From: Candidatus Marinarcus aquaticus
GTDB lineage: Bacteria > Campylobacterota > Campylobacteria > Campylobacterales > Arcobacteraceae
Assembly (NCBI RefSeq): GCF_004116335.1
Contig: NZ_PDKN01000011.1
Coordinates: 32,222 to 96,221, forward strand
Direction of reading: 5' to 3'
DNA: 64,000 nt
The notes under the pieces were generated by a model, which was not told the origin of the DNA, searched no databases, and saw only the letters and a list, made by a program, of their open reading frames with translations. This document shows, one piece after another, positions 1 to 8,236 of this stretch (the first letter of the stretch is position 1; every line of letters begins with the position of its first letter). The position numbers were made by a program, and so were the translations under genes.

Positions 1-288
1 ATTCCTAAGAAGTATCGTAAAATGGTTAGAAATGCAAAAAAGACAACATTTATTTATCCTAACGGTGAGTCTTACAGAGTTGTACCTTATACAAGTGCTC
101 ATCATGACTTTGTAAAAAAATTTAATGTCATATACTCCACTTCTGCCAACCGCACCTCTCATGCTTTTGAAAAAAGTTATGCGCTAAAACATGCAAATAT
201 CATTGTTGAAGATAAAAATCAACTTTTTGAAACAAACTCTTCACAGATAATTAAGTTTTCTTGTAATAAAATAAAAAAGTTAAGATAA
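1..288 (+). CDS. Sua5/YciO/YrdC family protein, C-terminal part (partial at window edge)
   Basis: The reading frame is open from base 1 and its true start lies outside the window, so only about 95 C-terminal residues are visible. They show the order typical of the short Campylobacterota Sua5/YrdC-like proteins: a PKKYRKMVRNAKKTTFIYP stretch, a basic region and then YSTSANRTSHAF, where the STSAN motif is the family's ATP/threonylcarbamate-binding signature. YrdC-family proteins bind dsRNA/nucleotides and make threonylcarbamoyl-AMP for the t6A modification of tRNA. Whether this copy is the essential enzyme or a paralogue cannot be told from the C-terminus. The stop codon is followed after 38 bases by the next gene on the same strand. 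Confidence 0.75.
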   Translation: MPKKYRKMVRNAKKTTFIYPNGESYRVVPYTSAHHDFVKKFNVIYSTSANRTSHAFEKSYALKHANIIVEDKNQLFETNSSQIIKFSCNKIKKLR

Positions 289-326
289 AAATTATATTTT
301 AATTAAATAATCTCATAGGGTATTCC

Positions 327-1613
327 ATGTTTTTAAACAGAAGACGAGAATTAGAGCAGTTAGAGGCAGACTACAAATTACCAACTTCTACTTTGGTTTT
401 TCTTTTTGGAAGAAAACAAGTGGGGAAAACCGCATTGATTAATGAGTATACAAAAAATAAAGATACCATTTATCTCTCTTGTATAGAGATTCTTTCCAAG
501 CTTTTGTTTGAAAATTTTACAGCTATTATCAGTAAATATTTCAATAAAAATATGGCACAAACCGCTTCGTTCAGTACTTTTTTAGAAATTTTAAGCAGTT
601 GTGATATCAAAAGAAAGACAGTCGTTGTTTTAGATAATTTTCAAAATTTAACAAAAATAGAAAAAGATGCTTTGGCCGTTTTATATAAAGTTTGGAATAA
701 AAAACTGAAACAAAAAAACATACAACTGATCATCAGCACATCAATTAATTCAAGTTTGCCTGAAGACAGAAAAGTGTATGAGAGTGCCAATGCTCAAATT
801 GTTTTAAAATCACTTCATTTTACTGTGATTAAAGACATCATTAAAGATGTCTCTAAAAATGATTTGATGTATATTTATGCTTCGTTGGGTACAAATATAA
901 AATACCTTCAACAATACAATATAAAAAAAGATTTTGTTCTGAATTTAAAAGAGATTTTTTTAAATCCCAACAGTGATATTTTTCATGATGGTCTGAATAT
1001 TGTGAAAAATGATCTAAGTGAGATAGGAACTTATTCTTCTATATTGTATGCCATTGCAAAAGGAAATTCTAAAATAGGAGATATTGCTTCATTTTTAGAT
1101 GTAAAGTCATCATATTTGACACGATATTTACAAAAATTGGTTGATATGATGATCATTGCCAAACAAGTTCCAATCACAGATGATCCTTCTAAAAGTAAAT
1201 TTGGGCGTTATAGAATTGAAGACAACTATTTAAAGTTTTGGTTTGCCTATATTTATCCCAACATGTCTCAGCTTAATAAACATGACACCTACAGTGTCTT
1301 AAATCAAATACGAACAACTTATAGTAAACAGATGGTTCATCCTGCATACAAAAACTATATTTTTGAGCTTATTAATAATGCGCCAGAACAGTTTTTAAGT
1401 TTTACTCCAATAAAGATTGGTCGATGGTGGAACAACAAAGACAAAGAGATTGATATTGTTGCATATAATAACAGTGAGATTACGTTTATTGATTGTAAAT
1501 GGAGAACAAAAGAGACGGCTTCTCAATCGTATGAAATCTTAAAACAAAAATCCAGACTTTTTGATACAGTATTAAATAAAAATTTTATAATCTTTTCTAA
1601 AACAGCTCATTAA
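327..1613 (+). CDS. DUF234-type P-loop ATPase (archaeal-ATPase-like family)
   Basis: A 428-residue cytoplasmic protein. A Walker A loop, GRKQVGKT, sits at about residues 28-35, with a Walker B-like run VVVLDNF near residue 100. The middle holds a winged-helix-like region (around residues 240-290, IGDIASFLDVKSSYLTRYLQ). The C-terminal 80 residues end in EIDIVAYNN...ITFIDCKWR, which has the D...x(n)...DxK pattern of the PD-(D/E)XK-like DUF234 domain. Proteins of this build are common in archaea and scattered in bacteria; their role is not established. It stands alone, 38 bases after the YrdC-like gene, with a hairpin after its stop. No link to the downstream adhesin is evident. Confidence 0.8.
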   Translation: MFLNRRRELEQLEADYKLPTSTLVFLFGRKQVGKTALINEYTKNKDTIYLSCIEILSKLLFENFTAIISKYFNKNMAQTASFSTFLEILSSCDIKRKTVVVLDNFQNLTKIEKDALAVLYKVWNKKLKQKNIQLIISTSINSSLPEDRKVYESANAQIVLKSLHFTVIKDIIKDVSKNDLMYIYASLGTNIKYLQQYNIKKDFVLNLKEIFLNPNSDIFHDGLNIVKNDLSEIGTYSSILYAIAKGNSKIGDIASFLDVKSSYLTRYLQKLVDMMIIAKQVPITDDPSKSKFGRYRIEDNYLKFWFAYIYPNMSQLNKHDTYSVLNQIRTTYSKQMVHPAYKNYIFELINNAPEQFLSFTPIKIGRWWNNKDKEIDIVAYNNSEITFIDCKWRTKETASQSYEILKQKSRLFDTVLNKNFIIFSKTAH

Positions 1614-1631
1614 TTCTAAGAAATTCCTATG

Positions 1632-1652
1632 CCACATGTTTTGTACATGTGG
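1632..1652. terminator. Hairpin after the DUF234 ATPase gene
   Basis: A perfect 8-bp stem, CCACATGT/ACATGTGG, with a 5-base loop lies 18 bases after the ATPase stop codon. There is no strong T-run after it, so it is only a possible terminator. Confidence 0.4.
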
Positions 1653-1824
1653 TAAACTCCCAATAATCCATGTTTTGTATAACAGTTTTAATTATGTTTG
1701 TTTACATAATAAATAACGTTTTTTTTATAAATTTCTTTTTTGTGACCACCAAATTAAGTTTGAGCTAACACTACCTGACATAAAATTAATATAGAGAAGA
1801 TTAACTTTACATTAAGGAAAGAAG

Positions 1825-4800
1825 ATGTCAAACGTAATTAAAATCACAGACAAAAATGGGAATATCCAAGAGTTACAAGTAGATAAGAACATAGAATTAA
1901 GCGTCCAAAGTGGGGACTATGTTTTTATTGATGAACTATTGAATGCTGTACAATTAGAGATTATCAATAACGATAACCTAAAAGTAGTATTTCCAAATGG
2001 TAATGAAGTTGTGTTGAATGATATCGCAAAATTAATCAGCGAGAACCCAACCGGAGAGATAGCACCGCAGTTCAGTGATGAAGAGTTAATAAACAGTTTG
2101 ACAACAAAATTAGAGTTTCTTCAAAATGACCTGTTTGATGAAGGTGCTGTGATTTCAAATTATGCAGAGTTGTTAAATGCATTGCAAGCAGCAGCCGCTG
2201 GTCAAGAAGTGTTAGAAGACGGAAGTGCTGCACCAGAGATTAATATTGGTGATTATAAAGCAAGTGACAATGAGTATGAGCTGGGTCACTTAAGAACAGC
2301 ACAAGCCGATTTAAATGATGACTTAGTACCGGGCGAAGCAGCGAATAATGGTACGGGTACAGGTGATGCTGGTACAGATGGTACAGGTACAGAGGCAACA
2401 CCTTTAAATACAGTCGTATCTCTTTCTGCAACAGATACCAATGAAGATGTGGGTGAGATTGTTATCACTGCAACACTTACAACTGCAGGTGAAACGGATG
2501 TAACTATTACAACAGAGCATGGTGATATTCTTATTCCAGCAGGTGAAACAACAGGTACATTAGTTGTAGATGTACAAGACTCTGATGTATATCTTGACCC
2601 TCAAACATTCTCTGCTACTGTTTCTGAAGTTTCAGGTGGTAATTTTGACAATGTTGATTTCTCTGATGCGACAACAACTGCACAAATCACAGATACCATT
2701 GATACAACCACCATGACCCTTGAAACAAGTGCCATTAATGAAGACAGTGAAACCGTAACGGTGACTGCAAAACTGGATAACCCAGCACAAACAGATATGA
2801 CAGTAACATTAGAAGATGGAACAGAGATTACGATTGAAGCTGGAAAAACAGAAGGAAGCACGGAAGTTAATTTAGCAGAGATGAGTGATGTGTATAATGA
2901 TGATAACGGAAGCTACACAGCAACAGTAGAATCAACCACAGGTGGAAACTTTGAGAAGTTAGATATTTCAGGAGCGACTGTAACAACAGCCATCACAGAT
3001 ACCATTGATACAACCACCATGACCCTTGAAACAAGTGCCATTAATGAAGACAGTGAAACCGTAACGGTGACTGCAAAACTGGATAACCCAGCACAAACAG
3101 ATATGACAGTAACATTAGAAGATGGAACAGAGATTACGATTGAAGCTGGAAAAACAGAAGGAAGCACGGAAGTTAATTTAGCAGAGATGAGTGATGTGTA
3201 TAATGATGATAACGGAAGCTACACAGCAACAGTAGAATCAACCACAGGTGGAAACTTTGAGAAGTTAGATATTTCAGGAGCGACTGTAACAACAGCCATC
3301 ACAGATACCATTGATACAACCACCGTAACCATTACGGGAACAGTTACAAGTCCTTCAACCATTGACGTAACCAATATTGATTCAGAACCAAATGGGATCA
3401 ATGTTTATGCTCTTGATTTAAATGGAGACGTTCAAGATTTATCGGTTGTAAAAGGAACCAACCATGATGGTTTTGGTGTAAATGGAAAAACTTCTGGTTC
3501 AGGAGCAAGTTCAGAACTTGGTCATGGTAACAATGGAGTGAGCGAAAAAATTGTTGTAGATTTTGATTCTGAAGTAAAAAGTTTAGATGTCTCTTTTGCA
3601 TGGAGAAACAACAGAGAAACCGCAAAAGTAACATTTTTTGATGACGAAGGAAATGAAGTAGGTTCTGCGACAGTTTCTGGAGGTGGAAACAACAATGAAG
3701 CACTTGTAACATATTATGATGAAAATGGTAATGTAACAAAAGTTGAAACTGCACAAGGTGGTTCAGACAAAGTTGACTTATCATATAAATTTGAGCCAGG
3801 AAATGGACAAACATTCTCTAAAGTAGAGTTCTCAGCACCAGGTTATGATGATGATTATTTAATTAATAAAATCACTTATAAAGAAGTCGTTAATTCAGAT
3901 GTAACGGATGTTATTACAAATAATGGAGAAGTTACATTAGAAATTCAAACGTCAAACCCTCCACAAGCAGGAACAACGGCAATAGCTGTTGTAGAAGTAG
4001 GTGGAAAAGAGTATCATGTACAATTGGATGTGAATGGTCGAGGAACTTTAAATGTTGAAGTTAATGGTGATTCAGACTTAACAGCAACGGTAAAAGAGAT
4101 TATTGGTGGAAATTTTGAAGATGTGGATACTTCAAATGCCAATTGGGATTTAGCATCAGAACTTATTTCATTAGATGACAATATTGATGCAGTAGAAGAC
4201 CAAACCTACTATTTGGATACGACAGACTTTGGAGATGAACAAATAAATGTTTCACAAGTTAAAATTACTGAGTTACCTGAAAATGGTACACTTTACATGA
4301 ACAGTGGAAAAATTGTAGAAACTATTGTCACCAATGATGGAAAAGAGATTAATGTTTATGAAAATAAACAACCAATTGCAGCTGGCACAGTTATAACAAT
4401 GGCAGATATTGCAGCAGGAAAAGTTTCATTTGAACCAGATTCAAACAGTGATGAAGATGGTAGCTTTAAGTTTCAAGCAGATGATGGAAATGGAAACTTT
4501 AAAAACACAGAACATACCACTACCATTAAAGTAACGGCAGTAGCTGATGCACCAACGTTAGATATGGATATCAGCGATGCGAATGTTATCGCAGGTGAAC
4601 CACAAGGGGGATTATTTGATGATTTAACAATTGAAGATGGTCAAAACTTGGATCACAGTTACTATTCAAATCATCATGATCAAGATTTGAAAATTGATAA
4701 TATGAATGCACATACTATTAATTTAAGTCATGGTGATGACAATGTCAGTATCAAATACAGTGTCAATGGAAAATATATTGAACTGGGTGGCGGTGATGAT

Positions 4801-5865
4801 AATTTAGTCATAGGTGGAAGTGCTGATAATAGTACAATTTATGCTGGAAGCGGTGATGATAATGTGCAAATCGATGGAAATATGGGTTCATATGTGCATT
4901 TAGGTTCAGGAGATGACAATATCCAAATTGCATCGGATGCTAATTTTAACAGTGGCGCAAAAATTGATGGAGGTTGGGGAAAAGATACTCTTTTCTTTAC
5001 GGGAAATGCATCAAATTATGCCATCGTTGACTTCTGGGGTAATCGACTCTCTTTTGAGGATTATAATGCAGGTGAGTATTACACTGGACATGAATATAAA
5101 ATTTATAAAGTTGATGGTAATGGTACGCTTCAAGGTAATCCACTAAAAGTTGAGAGCATTGAGAAAATTGTATTTGAAGGTGATATGGCTGATAATGCGC
5201 AAGACAGTTATGAATATACAATTGACTTAAATGCACAATTAACAGATACGGATGGCAGTGAAACATTATCGGATATCACATTAACAAATCTTCCAGCAGG
5301 AACGGTTTTAAAAGACAGTGATGGCAATGAGCTTACAGCAAATGATGATGGAAGTTATACGGTGCCTGTAGATGAAAATGGTGGAGAAGTGAGTGTGACT
5401 TTATCAAGTCAAACACAACTTGACGAGAGTGCATTAAAAGAGATTAAAGCAAGTGTGACTTCAACAGAAGAGAATGGAGGCGATACCGAAACGGTTTCTG
5501 CAACTGACGACTCTTTTATCATTGAAGAAGATACTGTACTTGACTTTGATTCATTATCACAAGATCAATTGCCACAAGCATCTACACTTGAACTTGGTAA
5601 TGGTGCACAAACACTTGAAAATGTTGAATATCAAGATATTCTAAGCATGGCAAGTACCGATGAGAATTCTGAAAAAATCTTCAAAATTCTTGGTGACAGT
5701 GAAGATACTGTTAACCTCAAAGATGGTGAAGGAGACAACAAATGGACGAAATCTGAAGAGCAGTTTACTGATGAAGATGGTGAAACATTTGATGTCTATA
5801 CCAACCAAGATCTTACCGTATTTATTGACAGTGATGCAGATACAAATATCACTGGAGGTATTTAA
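1825..5865 (+). CDS. Large RTX / Ig-like repeat surface protein (LapA-like adhesin)
   Basis: A 1346-residue, very acidic, Gly/Asp/Thr-rich protein without an N-terminal signal peptide, as expected for type I secretion. Order of parts: an N-terminal region of about 190 residues (ending in a GTGTGDAGTDGTGTE linker), three Ig-like LapA-type repeats of about 100 residues (about 195-492; the second and third are identical), a unique region (495-770), a cadherin/VCBS-like segment (about 800-910), RTX-like nonapeptide repeats GGGDDN/GSGDDN/GGWGKDT (about 970-1055) that would bind calcium, and a C-terminal tail rich in D and T. I infer an exported adhesin. The classic LapG-cleavable TAAG motif is not obvious, and no ABC exporter, membrane fusion protein or periplasmic protease lies nearby. 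The start is supported by an AAGGAAAGAAG ribosome site. Confidence 0.8.
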   Translation: MSNVIKITDKNGNIQELQVDKNIELSVQSGDYVFIDELLNAVQLEIINNDNLKVVFPNGNEVVLNDIAKLISENPTGEIAPQFSDEELINSLTTKLEFLQNDLFDEGAVISNYAELLNALQAAAAGQEVLEDGSAAPEINIGDYKASDNEYELGHLRTAQADLNDDLVPGEAANNGTGTGDAGTDGTGTEATPLNTVVSLSATDTNEDVGEIVITATLTTAGETDVTITTEHGDILIPAGETTGTLVVDVQDSDVYLDPQTFSATVSEVSGGNFDNVDFSDATTTAQITDTIDTTTMTLETSAINEDSETVTVTAKLDNPAQTDMTVTLEDGTEITIEAGKTEGSTEVNLAEMSDVYNDDNGSYTATVESTTGGNFEKLDISGATVTTAITDTIDTTTMTLETSAINEDSETVTVTAKLDNPAQTDMTVTLEDGTEITIEAGKTEGSTEVNLAEMSDVYNDDNGSYTATVESTTGGNFEKLDISGATVTTAITDTIDTTTVTITGTVTSPSTIDVTNIDSEPNGINVYALDLNGDVQDLSVVKGTNHDGFGVNGKTSGSGASSELGHGNNGVSEKIVVDFDSEVKSLDVSFAWRNNRETAKVTFFDDEGNEVGSATVSGGGNNNEALVTYYDENGNVTKVETAQGGSDKVDLSYKFEPGNGQTFSKVEFSAPGYDDDYLINKITYKEVVNSDVTDVITNNGEVTLEIQTSNPPQAGTTAIAVVEVGGKEYHVQLDVNGRGTLNVEVNGDSDLTATVKEIIGGNFEDVDTSNANWDLASELISLDDNIDAVEDQTYYLDTTDFGDEQINVSQVKITELPENGTLYMNSGKIVETIVTNDGKEINVYENKQPIAAGTVITMADIAAGKVSFEPDSNSDEDGSFKFQADDGNGNFKNTEHTTTIKVTAVADAPTLDMDISDANVIAGEPQGGLFDDLTIEDGQNLDHSYYSNHHDQDLKIDNMNAHTINLSHGDDNVSIKYSVNGKYIELGGGDDNLVIGGSADNSTIYAGSGDDNVQIDGNMGSYVHLGSGDDNIQIASDANFNSGAKIDGGWGKDTLFFTGNASNYAIVDFWGNRLSFEDYNAGEYYTGHEYKIYKVDGNGTLQGNPLKVESIEKIVFEGDMADNAQDSYEYTIDLNAQLTDTDGSETLSDITLTNLPAGTVLKDSDGNELTANDDGSYTVPVDENGGEVSVTLSSQTQLDESALKEIKASVTSTEENGGDTETVSATDDSFIIEEDTVLDFDSLSQDQLPQASTLELGNGAQTLENVEYQDILSMASTDENSEKIFKILGDSEDTVNLKDGEGDNKWTKSEEQFTDEDGETFDVYTNQDLTVFIDSDADTNITGGI
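2691..3302 (+). repeat. Exact tandem duplication, two copies of 306 bp
   Basis: Bases 2691-2996 and 2997-3302 are identical by eye over the full 306 bp (102 codons, in frame). Each unit encodes one Ig-like domain of the adhesin. A diverged relative lies just before, and a partial start of the same unit (GATACAACCACC) follows. Identity at every silent site points to a very recent duplication or to gene conversion. Confidence 0.9.
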
Positions 5866-5866
5866 T

Positions 5867-5890
5867 AAAAGAGAGGAACACCTCTCTTTT
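5867..5890 (+). terminator. Rho-independent terminator of the adhesin gene
   Basis: A perfect 10-bp stem AAAAGAGAGG/CCTCTCTTTT with an AACA loop starts 2 bases after the adhesin stop codon and is followed by AATTTTTA. Confidence 0.8.
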
Positions 5891-5943
5891 AATTTTTAAG
5901 CTGTCCTAAAAAATAATTTGATTATAATGGCGACTCTACATTT

Positions 5944-6019
5944 GACCCCGTCGTCTAGAGGCCAAGGACGTCAGGATTTCCTCCTGAAAACGTATGTTCG
6001 AATCATACTGGGGTCGCCA
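5944..6019 (+). tRNA. tRNA-Glu (anticodon TTC)
   Basis: A full 76-base cloverleaf. The acceptor stem GACCCCG pairs with TGGGGTC, the D-arm runs GTC...GAC, the anticodon stem is TCAGG/CCTGA with loop ATTTCCT (anticodon TTC at loop positions 3-5), the T-arm has GTTCGAATC, and CCA is encoded. Loop position 37, next to the anticodon, reads C where a purine is almost universal. The rest of the molecule is regular, so it may still be functional. It stands alone, not in a tRNA cluster. Confidence 0.92.
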
Positions 6020-6197
6020 ACTGTTTTGTGATTTTTCTTAAAATTGATTCCCTTTATAAATCTCTTTTTCTTCTGTTCTAAATAAATATTAAAATATCCG
6101 TACAAATCATTTTCATAATATATTTTAAAAAATTATCAAAAAAACTTTTTCGTGATAAAAAAGGAGTAAAATGATATAAGCGTAACATAGGAAAAAA

Positions 6198-6594
6198 ATA
6201 AAACCAAATGTAAGAGCTTATATTGCATATACGGCTGGAAGAATTGTCCTTAACAAAGAGCTTTTTGATATATACGATTGCACTGAAAAAAAGTATAGCG
6301 TTAAATGGTGTGGTTGGTAGTTTTAAAGTAGAAATAGAAGATAAAGAGAATTGTTGTAAACACTTAGGAGATAGCTATAACAATAGTTATGAACTCTTTA
6401 ATGTTACAGGACAACACTTTGTAGAACTCAGTATTTTGGGTCACACTTTTAAAAGGGTATGATTATGGGAGGTTTTTTCATTTTCAAGGTGAAGTCAAAA
6501 GGAGAAAGTCTCTATTTATGACTATGAGTTCAATCAAGAGTTTGATTATGAGTTTGAAAACAACCATTTAAATAGTTTACGGCAAGCTATTTAA
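6198..6594 (+). pseudogene. Decayed gene for a protein with YDY motifs (lost start codon, three frameshifts)
   Basis: A reading frame can be followed only by jumping frames. It opens with an AGGA ribosome site and ATA AAA CCA (ATA where ATG is expected), giving IKPNVRAYIAYTAGRIV and then ELFDIYDC. Near 6300-6315 the frame shifts into NGVVGSFKVEIEDKE and on to GQHFVELSILGHTFK. Near 6448-6460 it shifts again into GYDYGRFFHFQGEVK, and near 6500 a third time into EKVSIYDYEFNQEFDYEFEN before the stop at 6592-6594. The recurring YDY motif across all segments argues that they were one protein of about 130 residues. Function unknown. Confidence 0.55.
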
Positions 6595-6599
6595 ATGGT
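6563..6599. repeat. 13-bp perfect inverted repeat
   Basis: ACCATTTAAATAG and its exact reverse complement CTATTTAAATGGT flank an 11-base spacer at the 3' end of the relic gene. It could act as a weak terminator for the minus-strand small ORF that ends at 6606, or be a relic structure. Confidence 0.6.
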
Positions 6600-6605
6600 C
6601 ATTAA

Positions 6606-6746
6606 TTAAAAGAGTTTGAACTCTTTAAACTTTTTTAAAAATGTTTGTAACGTCTCTTTAAAAGTTTTGTCGTCACAGCTTTTGTGTTTTTCTTTGTTGT
6701 TATCTGATAGTGCATAACGCATCAGTACCATTGTTCTGCATGACAT
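6606..6746 (-). CDS. Small 46-residue protein of unknown function
   Basis: A short minus-strand frame beginning MSCRTMVLMRYALSDNNKEK and ending FLKKFKEFKLF. It has a strong ribosome site, AAAGGAG, 6 bases before the ATG. It contains Cys at positions 3 and 24, a charged middle and an amphipathic basic C-terminus that would suit a helix. It lies 47 bases downstream of the histone H1-like gene on the same strand, beyond a hairpin. I do not recognise it. The well-placed ribosome site and sensible composition are the only support for it being a real gene. Confidence 0.5.
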   Translation of the reverse strand: MSCRTMVLMRYALSDNNKEKHKSCDDKTFKETLQTFLKKFKEFKLF

Positions 6747-6765
6747 GATTTACTCCTTTGTAAAT

Positions 6766-6789
6766 AAAGAAGTAGGAATCTACTTCTTT
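6766..6789. terminator. Hairpin terminator between the histone-like gene and the small ORF
   Basis: A perfect 10-bp stem AAAGAAGTAG/CTACTTCTTT with a 4-base loop lies 4 bases past the histone-like gene's stop (minus strand). T-rich DNA lies on both sides, so it could act on either strand. Confidence 0.65.
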
Positions 6790-6793
6790 TTTG

Positions 6794-7018
6794 TTAAGCT
6801 ACTTTTTTAACTGCTTTTTTAACTGCTTTTTTAACTGCTTTTTTAGCTACTTTTTTAGCTACTTTTTTCTTCGCTGGTTTTTTCTTTAATACTAATTTAG
6901 TTACTTTTTTAGTTACATCTTTAGAGTCTTTTTTCTTAACATCTTTTTTTGCAACCGCTTTCTTAACTGTCTTTGCAGCAACTTTTTTTACAACTTTTTT
7001 CTTAAGTTCTTTTGCCAT
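6794..7018 (-). CDS. Lysine-rich histone H1-like protein
   Basis: A 74-residue protein made almost only of K, A and V (MAKELKKKVVKKVAAKTVKK...), ending in repeated KKAV units. It resembles the lysine/alanine-rich C-terminal arm of eukaryotic H1 and bacterial Hc1-like proteins, which bind DNA without sequence specificity. It carries no globular domain. A perfect consensus promoter lies upstream and a GGA ribosome site just before ATG, so it is probably abundantly made. DNA or RNA binding is inferred from charge alone. Confidence 0.7.
   Translation of the reverse strand: MAKELKKKVVKKVAAKTVKKAVAKKDVKKKDSKDVTKKVTKLVLKKKPAKKKVAKKVAKKAVKKAVKKAVKKVA
6799..6870 (-). repeat. 12-bp tandem repeat encoding KKAV units
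   Basis: About six tandem copies of a 12-bp unit (plus-strand ACTTTTTTAACTG/ACTTTTTTAGCT-like, slightly diverged) lie in the 3' part of the histone-like gene. Each unit is four codons, so copy-number change would alter length without breaking the frame. Confidence 0.75.
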
Positions 7019-7071
7019 ATTTTGTGTCCTTTTTTGCTATTTTATATTACTAAAAGTAATAAATTATAGAG

Positions 7072-7100
7072 ATTATATGATATTTTTGTTATTTTGTCAA
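7072..7100 (-). promoter_or_regulatory. Perfect consensus sigma-70 promoter for the histone-like gene
   Basis: Read on the minus strand: TTGACA (7100-7095), exactly 17 bases, then TATAAT (7077-7072). Both hexamers are full consensus, which is rare in this T-rich genome where -35 boxes are usually weak. A second TATAAT lies at 7068-7063. Confidence 0.8.
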
Positions 7101-7145
7101 GTCTTTGAAAATATAAAGGTATATCAAGATTTAGTAATTTTGCGA

Positions 7146-7151
7146 TATAAT
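7146..7151 (+). promoter_or_regulatory. -10 element for the aroB operon
   Basis: TATAAT preceded by GCGA lies 45 bases before the aroB start in a T-rich tract. No good -35 box is visible, as is usual for Campylobacterota sigma-70 promoters. It would drive the long run from aroB to mutS2. Confidence 0.55.
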
Positions 7152-7195
7152 ATCTACTTATTCAAACAAATTATAAGATATATTGGACCAGATTT

Positions 7196-8236
7196 ATGAC
7201 CGTAAAGATAGAATTACCCGATAATACGAAATACGATATTAATATTGAGAGTTTAAAACAGATTAAACTTGATACCAAAGTTGTTGTGGTAACAAACCCA
7301 ACCATCAGTGCGTTACATTTAGATTATGTGATGCAACACATCCAAGCAAAAGAGGTGAGTGTCGTCACTGTTCCTGATGGGGAAGAGTATAAAAACATGG
7401 AAACCATCGATATGATTTTGACACACTGTTTTGAAAAACGACTGGACAGAAAGTCTGTTTTGATTGCCTTTGGTGGTGGCGTGATTGGTGACATGACCGG
7501 TTTTGCAGCATCAATGTACCAAAGAGGAATTGATTTTATGCAAATTCCTACCACACTGCTTTCGCAAGTGGATGCGAGTGTGGGTGGAAAAACAGGCGTG
7601 AACAATAAGTTTGGTAAAAACCTTATTGGCGCATTTCATCAACCCATTGAAGTCAATATTGATCCATACTTTTTAAGTACACTTCCAAAAAGAGAGTTTG
7701 CTGCAGGTGTGGCAGAGATTGTTAAGATGGCCGTTACCTTTAATAAAGATTTCTTTGAGTGGTTAGAGCAAAATGATTTAAACTCTGAAGAGAACATCAA
7801 AACGGCCATTGCAAAATCGGTTGAGACAAAAGCATGGGTGGTTTCACAAGATGAAAAAGAAAAAGGTATTCGTGCTGCGTTGAACTATGGGCACACTTTT
7901 GGGCATGTCATTGAAAATGAGACCAAATACAGCACGTATTTGCACGGTGAAGCCGTTGGGATTGGAATGGTCATGGCCAATGAATTGGCAGTTAAAGTTG
8001 GCATGATGAGCGCACAAGAGGCTCAAAGAATCAAAACGTTGCTTGAAAAGTATGATATCCCAACTGATTATGAAATCAAAGATGTGGAAGATTTTTATGA
8101 ACACTTCTTCTTAGATAAAAAATCAATGGATAATAAAATCAAGTTTATTTTGCCAAAACACATCGGGGATTGTGAAATCACTGATGCGATTGAAAAAGAG
8201 AGAGTCATGGATGTTTTAAAAGGGTTTGCACATTGA
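7196..8236 (+). CDS. aroB: 3-dehydroquinate synthase
   Basis: The second step of the shikimate pathway: NAD- and metal-dependent conversion of DAHP to 3-dehydroquinate in the cytoplasm. At 346 residues it has the length of AroB. Visible signatures are the nucleotide-binding FGGGVIGDMTGFAAS (about 91-105), PTTLLSQVDASVGGKTGVN (about 120-138) and the metal-ligand histidines in LNYGHTFGHVIE (about 225-236) and YLHGEAVGIG. It is the first gene of a tight co-directional run, and its stop overlaps the next start by 4 bases. Confidence 0.97.
   Translation: MTVKIELPDNTKYDINIESLKQIKLDTKVVVVTNPTISALHLDYVMQHIQAKEVSVVTVPDGEEYKNMETIDMILTHCFEKRLDRKSVLIAFGGGVIGDMTGFAASMYQRGIDFMQIPTTLLSQVDASVGGKTGVNNKFGKNLIGAFHQPIEVNIDPYFLSTLPKREFAAGVAEIVKMAVTFNKDFFEWLEQNDLNSEENIKTAIAKSVETKAWVVSQDEKEKGIRAALNYGHTFGHVIENETKYSTYLHGEAVGIGMVMANELAVKVGMMSAQEAQRIKTLLEKYDIPTDYEIKDVEDFYEHFFLDKKSMDNKIKFILPKHIGDCEITDAIEKERVMDVLKGFAH

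Noticed and set aside
2601..3167. Two nearly identical minus-strand frames with valine/serine-rich products
   Set aside because: They are the antisense of the two identical 306-bp units, so their similarity only mirrors the duplication.
3398..3814. A 138-residue minus-strand open frame inside the adhesin gene
   Set aside because: It is H-, L- and Q-rich antisense to a biased coding sequence, has no ribosome site and is fully explained as a shadow of the repeat gene.
6223..6462. A 79-residue plus-strand frame as a real gene
   Set aside because: Its first 20 codons are out of frame with the better sequence upstream and it lacks a ribosome site. It is better read as the second segment of the frameshifted relic.
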